Shown here piece after piece: positions 12,169 to 19,862 of a stretch of 20,325 bases of DNA (position 1 is its first letter; each line of letters opens with the position of its first letter). Position numbers and translations under genes: made by a program. Below the pieces are notes generated by a model. It did not search any database. It saw only the letters and a program-made list of their open reading frames with translations, and was not told the DNA's origin. Origin of the DNA: Candidatus Kapaibacterium sp. (GTDB lineage Bacteria; Bacteroidota; Ignavibacteria; Palsa-1295); NCBI GenBank assembly GCA_025450975.1, contig JANWLI010000159.1, positions 1 through 20,325 on the forward strand. Direction: 5' to 3'.

Positions 12169-12467
12169 GTGGCGACGATCTGCGCGACCTGATACAGTAC
12201 GACATCGACAATAAAATCATTACCTTTGCAGAACTTGCACGGGAAATCGGTCGTTCGCAAACAAGTATAAGCCTGTGGTTTCGCAAGAAGGCCACATGGG
12301 ATGTGAGTAGGTTGGAATCGCGCTTACGTGGGTATTACCGGGCTAAGACGTTAAGCGTACGAGACCAGATACGTATGGACAGGATAGAGGAATTGTTGAA
12401 GGATGCTGACAACCGAAAAGCCCTTATCGAGGCAATCACAGCTCGAACTCGCGACGAAGGCGGGTGA
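12165..12467 (+). CDS. HTH protein resembling the MuB N-terminal/XRE fold
   Basis: A 100-residue protein whose start overlaps the previous stop (ATGA). Residues about 20-60 (TFAELAREIGRSQTSISLWF, then RKKATWDVSRLESRLRGYY) form a helix-turn-helix with the SQ-x-S-IS-x-W turn seen in XRE proteins and in the N-terminal domain of MuB-type proteins. A charged coiled-coil-like tail follows. In Mu the activator of middle/late transcription (Mor, then C) sits just before the late genes, and this gene precedes the only head gene. A regulator role is plausible, but it is not recognisably Mor. It overlaps the double zinc-ribbon gene by 65 bp. Confidence 0.7.
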   Translation: MSGDDLRDLIQYDIDNKIITFAELAREIGRSQTSISLWFRKKATWDVSRLESRLRGYYRAKTLSVRDQIRMDRIEELLKDADNRKALIEAITARTRDEGG

Positions 12468-12801
12468 GAGCATCGTACCGAAGTTGAAGTCGCGATCGCG
12501 CTGTCCGAACTGTAAAAAGATCGGCGGCATCTTCACGCCTACGACGATGCCGGTCCCGGATGGCCGTTACCGCGAGCATGGCTGCAAGCTCTGCGGCCAC
12601 TTCTTCACGACGACGATGACACTGCCTGATGCATGCGACCACTGCTCGTCGCGATCCGGGTATACCTGCCCGAAGACGCTGGCCGTTTATGGCGGCGTGT
12701 ACCGCCTGTACAAGTGCGTCACCTGCAAGAAGTACACGAAGTCGTACGAGCAATTCCCGATCCCTGACGACAAGCGTAAGCGTCCTATCGACTGGAATTA
12801 A
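12403..12801 (+). CDS. Tandem double zinc-ribbon protein
   Basis: A 132-residue protein with GAAGG directly before ATG 12403. It contains two zinc ribbons with the same spacing: C34-x2-C37 then C61-x2-C64, and C78-x2-C81 then C105-x2-C108. In both, 23 residues separate the pairs, and the second pair follows a matching G-x-YR-x2-x-C context (GRYREHGCKLC and GVYRLYKCVTC), so one ribbon arose by duplication of the other. The first 30 residues are helical and basic. Related single ribbons resemble those of NrdR and transcription factors. It probably binds nucleic acid. The 65-bp overlap with the HTH gene suggests the two are co-regulated. Confidence 0.75.
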   Translation: MLTTEKPLSRQSQLELATKAGESIVPKLKSRSRCPNCKKIGGIFTPTTMPVPDGRYREHGCKLCGHFFTTTMTLPDACDHCSSRSGYTCPKTLAVYGGVYRLYKCVTCKKYTKSYEQFPIPDDKRKRPIDWN

Positions 12802-12802
12802 T

Positions 12803-13741
12803 ATGCCAGTCACCATCTCATACGAAGAGGCATCTGCTGCGATCGAACTCCTTTCGAAGGCGCTGGCAGATCCGTTCTATCCTGAAGACGAACGTCTTGA
12901 CCTATCGAGCCGCATGCTGGGAGCGTGGGACGATGCGATGTCAGCCGCGGCGAAAGAGGCGCTGTCGGCGATCGAGCTTGCGGCTGGCAAACCGGATGCG
13001 TCGGAGATCGATCGTGTGATACAGATCTTCGAGAAGCATCTCTCCGGAAAGAACTTCACACGTCACATCGAGCGGACTGCAGCTGAGGCGATCGGCTCGG
13101 TATTCGATCGCGCCGGGCGTGAAGCGGAGGCAGAGAAGGCCGGAGACGGCCGGACGGTGCGAGCCCGTAAGGATGACGAGACGCTGTTCGTTGCCGAGGG
13201 TTACACGGAGACCGATGCAATGAAGGTGCTCACGGATCAGCTGACGGTATCCGCCGGTGGCTTCTGGGACGATCAGCTTTCGGATTCGATCAAGGAGCAG
13301 ATGCTCAAGTGGTTCGAGAGCGATCTGACGCGCGAAGAGGTATCGGAGAAGATGAGCGACATGGTCAATAAGCGTCTTGTGAGTGAGGGCCGCGACAAGC
13401 TCTCGGACAGCTACTTCGATCGGCTCACGAATTTCACGGTGATGCGCGTCCGGAACATCGGCAAGTTTTCGCGCAGCAAGGCGCTGGGAGCGCATGCGTA
13501 CACGCTCGTGAATCCGATGGACAATCGTACGAGCACGATCTGCAGAGGCTTAGTGTCGTCTGGTTTTCAGTACCCGCTGGGCGATGCTGAGAAGGTGATC
13601 TCCGGCGTCCTGGCAGCGACCAGCAATGACGAGCTGAAGGAGACCTACCCGTTCTGGAAATCGCCGGACGAGGAGCGCACGCCGGTGCCGCCATTGCACT
13701 GGGGCGATTGCCGTACGATCATGCGGTACCATTACCTTTAG
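12803..13741 (+). CDS. Head morphogenesis protein, SPP1 gp7/Mu F-like
   Basis: A 312-residue protein starting at ATG 12803, just after the zinc-ribbon stop. The C-terminal domain has the family hallmarks: NPMDNRTSTIC (237-247) and PVPPLHWGDCRTIMRYH (294-310), the conserved D-x-R-T-x3-C and PP-x-H-x2-CR elements of the phage Mu F/SPP1 gp7 family. The N-terminal 200 residues are helical, as usual. Family members sit in the procapsid near the portal and are needed for infectivity or assembly. In Mu the order is terminase, portal, then F, but here no terminase or portal precedes it. Its last four bases overlap the convergent Dam methylase. It is the last gene of the plus-strand operon. Confidence 0.85.
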   Translation: MPVTISYEEASAAIELLSKALADPFYPEDERLDLSSRMLGAWDDAMSAAAKEALSAIELAAGKPDASEIDRVIQIFEKHLSGKNFTRHIERTAAEAIGSVFDRAGREAEAEKAGDGRTVRARKDDETLFVAEGYTETDAMKVLTDQLTVSAGGFWDDQLSDSIKEQMLKWFESDLTREEVSEKMSDMVNKRLVSEGRDKLSDSYFDRLTNFTVMRVRNIGKFSRSKALGAHAYTLVNPMDNRTSTICRGLVSSGFQYPLGDAEKVISGVLAATSNDELKETYPFWKSPDEERTPVPPLHWGDCRTIMRYHYL

Positions 13742-14511
13742 AAATTTTTGATGATGAGTTCGTGCTTCGTTTTGCGCTTCTGGCTGACGGTGTAGGTGAT
13801 CTCTCTGGTTGTTCGGATGTCGAACGATCGGTAGAGATCCCGGACCTGCGGCGTGTCGTCGTAGCTGAGGATGAACTTCCCTTTGATCTTTGACAATACA
13901 GTTCTCAGATTCTCGTGTAGCTCCGGGCTGAATACATGCTGATATTCCTTTGTGCCATCGGAGGATGTGTACGGAGGGTCGCAGTAGAAGATGGTTGCCG
14001 GGCTGTCGTAGTTTTTGATGCACCGCTCGAAGGAGAGATTCTCAATAAATGTATTTGATAGCCTCTCCTTGAGGGCGATGAGTGTGTCATGGGTTATGGC
14101 AGATCGTGGCGGCTGGCAGCGGCTGAAGCCGAATCCTTTAGCGAACATCGAGCCGAAGGCGTTCTTGATGACGAAGTAGTACAGGACGGCGCGATCGAGG
14201 TCAGTAAGCTTGTCTGCGTTGAAGCGGAGCTGATCGACGGCCGTGAGGTATAGCTTCCGCGATGCCAGGAGCCACCACAGGCGCTCGTAAAAGGCTTCGG
14301 AGTTCGAGCGGACCTGTTCGAACATGTTGATCAGGAGGTCGTTTACGTCGTTGAGGACCTCGACCTTCGACGGATCTTTGCCGAAGTATACGGCTGCGGA
14401 TCCGGAAAACGGCTCGACGTAGCAGAGATGTTCTGGAATGATCGGAATAATTTCGTCGCGCAGGCGGCGTTTGGAGCCTACCCACGGGATCGGAGACTGA
14501 AGAGCTGGCAT
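13738..14511 (-). CDS. Dam-type DNA adenine N6-methyltransferase
   Basis: A 257-residue protein of the D12 class (Dam/DpnM type). Motifs are WVGSKRRL (10-17, equivalent to W-x-GGK), VEPFSGSAAV (32-41, SAM-binding FxGxx motif), NDVND (54-58) and the catalytic DPPY (178-181). It transfers a methyl group from SAM to adenine N6, with GATC as the likely but unproven target. No restriction nuclease lies next to it, so it is an orphan methylase of the kind phages use to resist host restriction or mark their DNA. It is transcribed towards the head gene, with a 4-bp tail-to-tail overlap. It has its own upstream region at 14512-14640. Confidence 0.9.
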   Translation of the reverse strand: MPALQSPIPWVGSKRRLRDEIIPIIPEHLCYVEPFSGSAAVYFGKDPSKVEVLNDVNDLLINMFEQVRSNSEAFYERLWWLLASRKLYLTAVDQLRFNADKLTDLDRAVLYYFVIKNAFGSMFAKGFGFSRCQPPRSAITHDTLIALKERLSNTFIENLSFERCIKNYDSPATIFYCDPPYTSSDGTKEYQHVFSPELHENLRTVLSKIKGKFILSYDDTPQVRDLYRSFDIRTTREITYTVSQKRKTKHELIIKNF

Positions 14512-14795
14512 GTACGCAGTTGAAAGTTAGTTTGCCTGCCACGGCCCACAACTGCGATTCTATTTGCACAACACCTGGGCACCTACCTCCCAGTTCCTTT
14601 AAAGACTGCGCAGCGAAAAAATACCTGTGATTAGAAGGTTTGCGTCTGGAGGAATGTAAGTCCGCATAAATGCAGTTCAGTCGTAGGAATTTAATAACTT
14701 AGTCGCAGGATTTGACACATTTTTTGAAAAAGTGGGCAGGCAACCCTCACTTAAAAGAAGCTGTTTTACTCTTGAAGTTAGTCGGAAAGAGAAAT
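14512..14795. other. AT-rich gene-free gap, possible right end of the element
   Basis: I find no gene here. The stretch holds the upstream region of the methylase and the similar repeats described at 14679-14715. Composition is clearly more AT-rich than the operon, as is the following small gene. A Mu-type right end (a terminal CA followed by a short target duplication) could be here, but I cannot place the exact junction. Confidence 0.5.
14679..14715 (+). repeat. Imperfect direct repeats, candidate transposase end-binding sites
   Basis: AGTCGTAGGAATTTA (14679-14693) and AGTCGCAGGATTTGA (14701-14715) are spaced 22 bp apart. A weaker relative, GCGTCTGGAGGAATGTA, lies at 14642-14658. Mu's right end also has 22-bp MuA sites set side by side. 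A partial inverted match, TAAAGCCCGACT, lies at 141-152 near the left side. The similarity is visible; the role is speculative. Confidence 0.35.
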
Positions 14796-15184
14796 ATGGG
14801 TATTGATCAGATCTTACTTTCGGTTATTCCTGCATTTCTAGCCTCGCCCTTAGTTATTTCTTTGGCACAAGAAGCAATAAGAAGGCTGTAGAATTAGATT
14901 TTAAGCAACGGCGATATTCCGACTTGCTAAATAAATTTTATTATGCCTTCACCGAGGCTCCGCTGGAAGAGCAAAAACAGAGGAAGATTGATTTCATTCA
15001 ATCATATTACGAAGCTCGACTTTTTGCCTCCGAAAAAGTACTTCGCTGTATATATGATTTTCTCCATAACTTTGAGGGTCCTAATGCTCGAACTTACGTT
15101 GATCAGTTAATAAATGCGATGAGAGAGGACGTCGGGCAAACACCTCTTAAACACCCATTGCCCATGCCTGACGTTATCGAATAA
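14796..15184 (+). pseudogene. Small membrane-anchored protein, probably frameshifted
   Basis: ATG 14796, preceded by GGAAAGAG, reads MGIDQILLSVIPAFLASPLV and then ISLAQEAIRRL to a stop at 14889-14891: an N-terminal membrane helix and little else. From about 14861 another frame continues FGTRSNKKAVELDFKQRRYS and runs to 15184 as a soluble helical domain. Joined by one base shift near 14860, the two give a normal layout of membrane anchor, basic turn and about 100-residue helical domain. The downstream part could instead start at TTG 14924 (86 residues). I favour a one-base deletion in a membrane-anchored gene of unknown function. It is AT-rich and unlike its neighbours, consistent with cargo or host sequence at the element's edge. 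Confidence 0.5.
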
Positions 15185-15189
15185 TTTTT

Positions 15190-16086
15190 CTATCCAAATC
15201 GAAGGTTTTCGGGAGATAGGCTAGCACCCTTCGATGCCGTGAAGTACATGAGTGCCATATAGTTAAGGGTACCGTTCGGTATCGCTGCATTCATTGCGTC
15301 AATAAATTCTGCCCGCTCTTCCTCCGTCAGAACGCTATCAATGATCTCCTGCAAGGTAGGCGCAAGCGGATTAGGCCTGGCAGTAAGAAAATGATCGAGA
15401 GACGGCGCAGGTTTATGCTCTTTAGTTAGCAGTACTTCAACATTAATATCCGTGTATCCGCACTCATGTCCCCATTTGAAAAAGTCACGGTCGTCAAATC
15501 CCCGAAGTGTGCTGTCTTTGCCACCGCCAATACTCCCATAGCCTTCACGTATCTTACGAAGCATGTCCGGATCGACATCAAGTCGCAATCCTCCTAGTGA
15601 TGGGTTGCGCAGTCCAAGACTCATGTAAAGATCTGCAACCGGCTCGAAAAGCGAAATTCTCCCTTTCGGTTTAAGTACGCGATAAAACTCTGCAAGGCAC
15701 TCCTTCTTATCTTCCAGATAGATGAGCACGGACCGCGTCGTGATCACATCGATGGACTCATCTGGCAGATCGAGCGCGTCTGCCGACATGTTGCGAAACT
15801 CGCAGCGATCGAGGACTCCCATCTCCGTCGCAGCTGTGCGGCACAGATCGAGCAGCGGCTCGGAGATATCGCTAAAGATCACCTTCCCCTTCTCGCCGAC
15901 GCGGTTGAGCGCACCAAAGGCAACGAGCCCGTCGCCGGTACCAACGTCAAGGACGGTCTCGCCCTTCTTAACTAATGCCCGGTCAAGCAGCTTTTCGCGC
16001 AGCGGAATAAAAAACATCTCCAGCGCAGTCTTGTTATCTTCTCCCTCGCGATGCTTGAGTATCCACTCTTTCCATTTGTCGGTCAT
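15190..16086 (-). CDS. Class I SAM-dependent methyltransferase
   Basis: A 298-residue protein if ATG 16086 is used (MTDKWKEWILKHREG); ATG 16125 or TTG 16167 would add 13-27 residues. Motif I is VLDVGTGDG (45-53). The acidic end of strand 2 is in FSDIS (71-75), and VITTRSVLIYL with the YRVLKPKGRISLFEP segment complete a Rossmann methyltransferase of the UbiE/MT11 type. The C-terminal 100 residues are a variable cap that may set specificity. Substrate unknown; neighbours with glycan flavour suggest a sugar or lipid, but this is inference. It is divergent from the GT-C-like gene and shares a short upstream region. Confidence 0.85.
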   Translation of the reverse strand: MTDKWKEWILKHREGEDNKTALEMFFIPLREKLLDRALVKKGETVLDVGTGDGLVAFGALNRVGEKGKVIFSDISEPLLDLCRTAATEMGVLDRCEFRNMSADALDLPDESIDVITTRSVLIYLEDKKECLAEFYRVLKPKGRISLFEPVADLYMSLGLRNPSLGGLRLDVDPDMLRKIREGYGSIGGGKDSTLRGFDDRDFFKWGHECGYTDINVEVLLTKEHKPAPSLDHFLTARPNPLAPTLQEIIDSVLTEEERAEFIDAMNAAIPNGTLNYMALMYFTASKGASLSPENLRFG

Positions 16087-16292
16087 GGGACGTTTGAGTT
16101 TGACTATTCCTAAGACCGGAGCCATAGAGAATGTTCCGGCAAGTATCTTTGCACTGTTAGTCGGCAATTCCTATCATACACGTCACGCAATATCGTCGCA
16201 TCGTCTGGTCGGGAGCAATCCTCCTCGGAGCACTCGTATACCTGCTATTTGGCGAACGCGTACTAACCGCGCACGATCCTGCCAACTACGTG

Positions 16293-17678
16293 ATGGCCAT
16301 CACACACGGCTTTTCCGTCGAAAGCGAACGCCCCCACGCTCCAGGCTCGCCACTCTTTGTCGAAGCGTGGAGCGCACTGCACTCACTTTTAGATATTGAA
16401 CCGCATACTGCGATCGTACTGCTTAACTGCATCCTCTATGCGGCTAGCATTATTCTGTGCTTTGGGTTCGCCCGGAGATTGTTTAGCCTGGAGGTTGCAG
16501 TCCTAGCAACAACCTTCTTTGCATTCAACCCTGTCACGATCTACTTCGCCTCCATCGCAGAGATCTACATCTACGATGCGTTCTTTGCACTTACGATTCT
16601 TTACCTCGTACGCTTTTTGCCCGCTCGACACCTATGGCTAAGCGCCTTTCTTTTTGGCGTGGCCGGAGGATTCAGGTTATCCAGCCTTTTCCTGTTGCTT
16701 CCGGCAATACTCGTTATCATGTATGCAAGAAGAAATGAATTTAGTATAGGCAATATTGCGCTGCGTCTCTTCACACTGTGTGCTGGCTTCGCATTGTGGA
16801 TAATTCCGTATTACTATTCCTCCACTAATGGCTTCCAACCCCTAGTACGCGCTCTTACCGGAGCTGGCGATCTCTCCTCAACGATCGGACAAAACCTTGC
16901 AGCCCTTGCAAGCTGGGCCTTCTGGGGACTCAATCTCGCCCTCATCCTCTTTCTCTGGAAAACGCCGGCAATACTCCGTAGAATTCAACTGCGAAACCCG
17001 AATACTCTGCTGCTTACAGCTTGGATCTTTCCGCCCCTGCTCTTCTTCATCGTCTCGCATTATGCTAAAGGCTACATTCTTCTCATATTGCCTGCAATAG
17101 CGATGGTATTCGCACTCGCCGTCATTCGCTATACACGAATACGTCTCGCAACTGCTACTATCGTCACAGGTGTGACCGGCATCCTGCTTTTTATCCTGCC
17201 TCCGTTTATGCCCCCGGCCGCCGAAGCAAGTCTTCCCAAAGACCAACGAACATCAAGCGAGCGCCTTGAAACGGCAGTGCTGCGGACATTCTCGTTTTTT
17301 GCTCCAACGTACGCGCACATCACCGAATCCGAACACGCGATCACCGAAGCGCGAGCGATGCTCAGTCAGTACTGCAAATCACGCGACGTCGTCTTCGTCG
17401 ATCCATCGGCCGGAAGCTGGGCATTCCCGCGCAGCCTGCAGTCCAGCCATCCCGATCTCTATTTCATCGCGCCATCCGAGAATAATACCGTAACTATTTA
17501 TCACGATTCCGGCATTCTACGACAGCAGCCACTCGCAGAAATGACTTCACAGGACTCTGTGTACTATCTCGTAGATAAACGATTGCTCTCTTCGCAACCA
17601 GTTCTCGAAACAGGAACAAGAGTAGCGCTCATCCGCACTGACGACTCTACCATGATCTCCATCTTTGCTCGTAGATAG
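16293..17678 (+). CDS. Multi-pass membrane glycosyltransferase-like protein (GT-C/PMT type)
   Basis: At least 461 residues, with about nine hydrophobic helices spread over the first 300 residues and a soluble, probably periplasmic tail from about 310. The layout, with an early acidic loop (VLTAHDPANYVMAI) after the first helix, fits GT-C enzymes, which transfer sugars from polyprenyl-phosphate donors outside the inner membrane. The visible ATG 16293 (after GTG 16290) would cut off the first membrane helix. In-frame coding potential extends back to 16161 (SAIPIIHVTQYRRIVWSGAI then LLGALVYLLFGERVL) and, beyond an in-frame TAG at 16158, to ATG 16131. The start is therefore unusual or the gene is damaged. 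It ends 2 bp before the MBL/Rieske gene, implying one operon. Confidence 0.75.
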   Translation: MAITHGFSVESERPHAPGSPLFVEAWSALHSLLDIEPHTAIVLLNCILYAASIILCFGFARRLFSLEVAVLATTFFAFNPVTIYFASIAEIYIYDAFFALTILYLVRFLPARHLWLSAFLFGVAGGFRLSSLFLLLPAILVIMYARRNEFSIGNIALRLFTLCAGFALWIIPYYYSSTNGFQPLVRALTGAGDLSSTIGQNLAALASWAFWGLNLALILFLWKTPAILRRIQLRNPNTLLLTAWIFPPLLFFIVSHYAKGYILLILPAIAMVFALAVIRYTRIRLATATIVTGVTGILLFILPPFMPPAAEASLPKDQRTSSERLETAVLRTFSFFAPTYAHITESEHAITEARAMLSQYCKSRDVVFVDPSAGSWAFPRSLQSSHPDLYFIAPSENNTVTIYHDSGILRQQPLAEMTSQDSVYYLVDKRLLSSQPVLETGTRVALIRTDDSTMISIFARR

Positions 17679-17680
17679 CA

Positions 17681-19237
17681 ATGAACATCACCGATCTCGG
17701 CCATGCCGGATTTCTCGTCGAGTGCGGAGAGGATACGATCCTCATGGACCCCTGGTTCGATCTGCACGGCGCACATGCCGCTGCCTGGTTTCAGTATCCC
17801 GCAAACGACCACATCGACCTCACATCGCTCGAAAAAGCAAACTATCTCTATATCTCCCACTGGCACCGCGATCATTACGACGAGTGCTTCTTACGTAACA
17901 CCTCTGATGCATTCAAAGAACGTGTCACCGTACTCATCTCCGACTACAAGTACAAGAAGCTCCGGGACTGGATCGCTGCATGCGGCTTCAGCAACATTCG
18001 CGAGCTTCCCACACATGAATCGCTGCATACAGCCGGTGGCACGGAAATCCGCATACTGCGTGAAGACAATCCCTTGTTTGTCGATAGTGCTATCCTCGTC
18101 AGCAACAACGGCATCACGTTTCTCAATGCAAACGACTGTAAGATGTCGATCGCTGAGGAAGAAGCGATCACGCGACAGTATGGCAAGATCGATCTCTACA
18201 GTGCTCAGTTCTCAGGCGCAACATTTCATCCGACATGCTATACCTATGCTCCTGAGCGTTTGATTGAAATCTCAAGCGAGCGCAGGCGAGCAAAATTTGA
18301 ACGCGTCCATGCATCGATCCTACGGTTAGGTGCTTCGACGTTCCTGCCCGCTGCAGGACCTGCGTGTTTTCTTTCTGACGACCTCTTCCATCTCAACTTA
18401 AATCCGGAAACTGTTTTCTCTACAAGCCGGGATTTTAAACATTTTCTCGATGAGCACAAATGGAGTGGAAATTACATTGAGCTGTATCCGGCAGAGCTGC
18501 TACACTATGATGGAGTTACCACGAGCGTCGATCGCTATGAGGGTAAGTCAGAGAATTTTTATTCGTTTGACTATCTGCGCGCTTATGCAGCTACAAGAAA
18601 ACAGCACATCGAAGAGACAATAGCAACTTATGCGCTCCCAACGACAAACGTCCTCGACAACGCGAAAGAGCATTTTCACCGCCTAGCTGCCCACCATGTC
18701 CCTGAACTAGCACAGCTTGCGAATGTCGATCTCGAGATCCGCATCGACGGCCCCGATGGGGGCTCATTCCATCTAAATACTGCTACCGGGGAGATCACTA
18801 CTACTTCCACTAGCACTGGCCAGCAGCGCTACACATTTGCAACATCATCCTTCTGGATGCAGGCGCTCCTCGAAGATCTGATCTCCTGGGAAGATTTCAT
18901 TCTCTCCTTCCGCTATACTATCACGCGCGATCCAGATATTTACAACGAAGCCATCATCGCATTCCTTTATCTCGAAACCCAGGAAGAACGCGAGGATTAC
19001 GTATCGCAACATGTCAGGAATGCACAGGTACACCGCGAACGGTGTCTTCGTACGCTTGATGATGGCAAAGAGATTGAATACGACCGCTTCTGTCCCCACA
19101 ATGGTGAAGACCTGAGTTGTGCGCAGGTCCGCAATGGCGTCCTCACCTGTCCCCGCCATTTTTGGCAATTTGATCTGAGTAAGAATGGCGCCGGGATCAA
19201 TAATCCGGCTTCAATTCACGTAATAGATATCAAATAA
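17681..19237 (+). CDS. Metallo-beta-lactamase fold fused to a Rieske [2Fe-2S] domain
   Basis: A 518-residue protein. Residues 1-250 are a metallo-beta-lactamase fold, with NITDLGHAGFLVECGEDTIL (2-21) and metal motif HWHRDH (60-65). A helical middle follows. The C terminus is a Rieske domain with C471-P-H473 and C490-P-R-H493 binding one [2Fe-2S] cluster. The combination of MBL and Rieske is known from CMP-N-acetylneuraminate hydroxylase (CMAH), where the Rieske is N-terminal; here it is at the C terminus. That suggests an oxygenase or hydrolase acting on a nucleotide sugar or related substrate, in line with the glycosyltransferases around it. The substrate is unknown. It is cytoplasmic, with no signal peptide. 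A strong terminator follows at 19242. Confidence 0.85.
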   Translation: MNITDLGHAGFLVECGEDTILMDPWFDLHGAHAAAWFQYPANDHIDLTSLEKANYLYISHWHRDHYDECFLRNTSDAFKERVTVLISDYKYKKLRDWIAACGFSNIRELPTHESLHTAGGTEIRILREDNPLFVDSAILVSNNGITFLNANDCKMSIAEEEAITRQYGKIDLYSAQFSGATFHPTCYTYAPERLIEISSERRRAKFERVHASILRLGASTFLPAAGPACFLSDDLFHLNLNPETVFSTSRDFKHFLDEHKWSGNYIELYPAELLHYDGVTTSVDRYEGKSENFYSFDYLRAYAATRKQHIEETIATYALPTTNVLDNAKEHFHRLAAHHVPELAQLANVDLEIRIDGPDGGSFHLNTATGEITTTSTSTGQQRYTFATSSFWMQALLEDLISWEDFILSFRYTITRDPDIYNEAIIAFLYLETQEEREDYVSQHVRNAQVHRERCLRTLDDGKEIEYDRFCPHNGEDLSCAQVRNGVLTCPRHFWQFDLSKNGAGINNPASIHVIDIK

Positions 19238-19241
19238 TACA

Positions 19242-19270
19242 GGAAAACTGTCAGTTTTCCGTGGTTTTTT
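19242..19270 (+). terminator. Intrinsic terminator after the MBL/Rieske gene
   Basis: GGAAAAC (19242-19248), loop TGTCA, GTTTTCC (19254-19260), then GTGG and six T (19265-19270). A 7-bp stem, 5-nt loop and T-run lying 5 bp after the stop codon give a clear rho-independent terminator for the operon. Confidence 0.8.
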
Positions 19271-19286
19271 GATATTCTTGCGGCAT

Positions 19287-19303
19287 AGGAATTGCCAATT
19301 CCT
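19287..19303. promoter_or_regulatory. 17-bp palindrome upstream of the exported-protein gene
   Basis: AGGAATTG-C-CAATTCCT is a perfect 8-bp inverted repeat with a one-base centre, 35 bp before ATG 19338. It could be an operator. I see no TAnnTTTG element beside it, so promoter position is unknown. Confidence 0.35.
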
Positions 19304-19337
19304 CCGATACTCCCTACAATAAGCTATACCACACATC

Positions 19338-19862
19338 ATGAACGCACTACGTAAATTTTTGGTCGGGTCCTTCCTCGTTTGTTCGGTACTACCAAGTTTT
19401 GCATCCACAGACATGTTCCTCAAGATCGAAGGAGCGAACGGCTACACGAAAGTGATACCCCTCGACTGTAAGGATGGCTCATGCAAACGAGCGATCACAA
19501 AGATCGAAAACTTCAAAGCAGGCACCTATACTTTTACGATCACCAATGAGGCCGGGCAGGCAATGAGGATCGAGGACAAACCAATCCGCCGCAGGGCAAC
19601 GGTAAAACTCTCTGTACAAACAACATCGGCCGAATATGCAAATGCGATCATCGCTCATGCAATGGGAACACCGACTACCTTTGAAGCAGCGTGCACCGAT
19701 TGCTCGCGAGAGATCTATATCGAAAAACAGGTCGCTGCAGGCAGCACGTTCAGCGAAACCATTGAGATCGGCAAGGACGGCATTCTGCTTCTGGATTTCG
19801 GTGGCATCTGGAGCGATGGCGGACTGATGTTCGCCGACGACTGGAAACCGCCGGTTAATTAA
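19338..19862 (+). CDS. Exported protein of unknown function
   Basis: A 174-residue protein with a signal peptide (MNALRKFLVGSFLVCSVLPS then FAS, cleavage near Ala-22). The mature part is beta-rich (TYTFTITNEAGQAMRIEDKP, then VKLSVQTTS) and has four cysteines in two close pairs (CKDGSC and CTDCS), likely disulfides in the periplasm. The C terminus is aromatic and acidic (GGIWSDGGLMFADDWKPPVN). I recognise no domain; an immunoglobulin-like or lectin-like sandwich is possible. It is a single gene between a terminator and a convergent glycosyltransferase gene. Confidence 0.75.
   Translation: MNALRKFLVGSFLVCSVLPSFASTDMFLKIEGANGYTKVIPLDCKDGSCKRAITKIENFKAGTYTFTITNEAGQAMRIEDKPIRRRATVKLSVQTTSAEYANAIIAHAMGTPTTFEAACTDCSREIYIEKQVAAGSTFSETIEIGKDGILLLDFGGIWSDGGLMFADDWKPPVN

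Noticed and set aside
13738..14511. Restriction-modification system around the Dam-type methylase
   Set aside because: No nuclease gene is adjacent on either side; it appears to be an orphan methylase.
14701..14740. sigma-70-like promoter at TTGACA (14712-14717)
   Set aside because: No -10 element lies at the right distance, and the visible promoters in this window use the TAnnTTTG form.
16290..16399. Extension of an opposite-frame open reading frame at 15722-16399 as a real gene
   Set aside because: It lies antisense to the methyltransferase and out of frame with the membrane protein, with Ser/Arg-rich low-quality composition.
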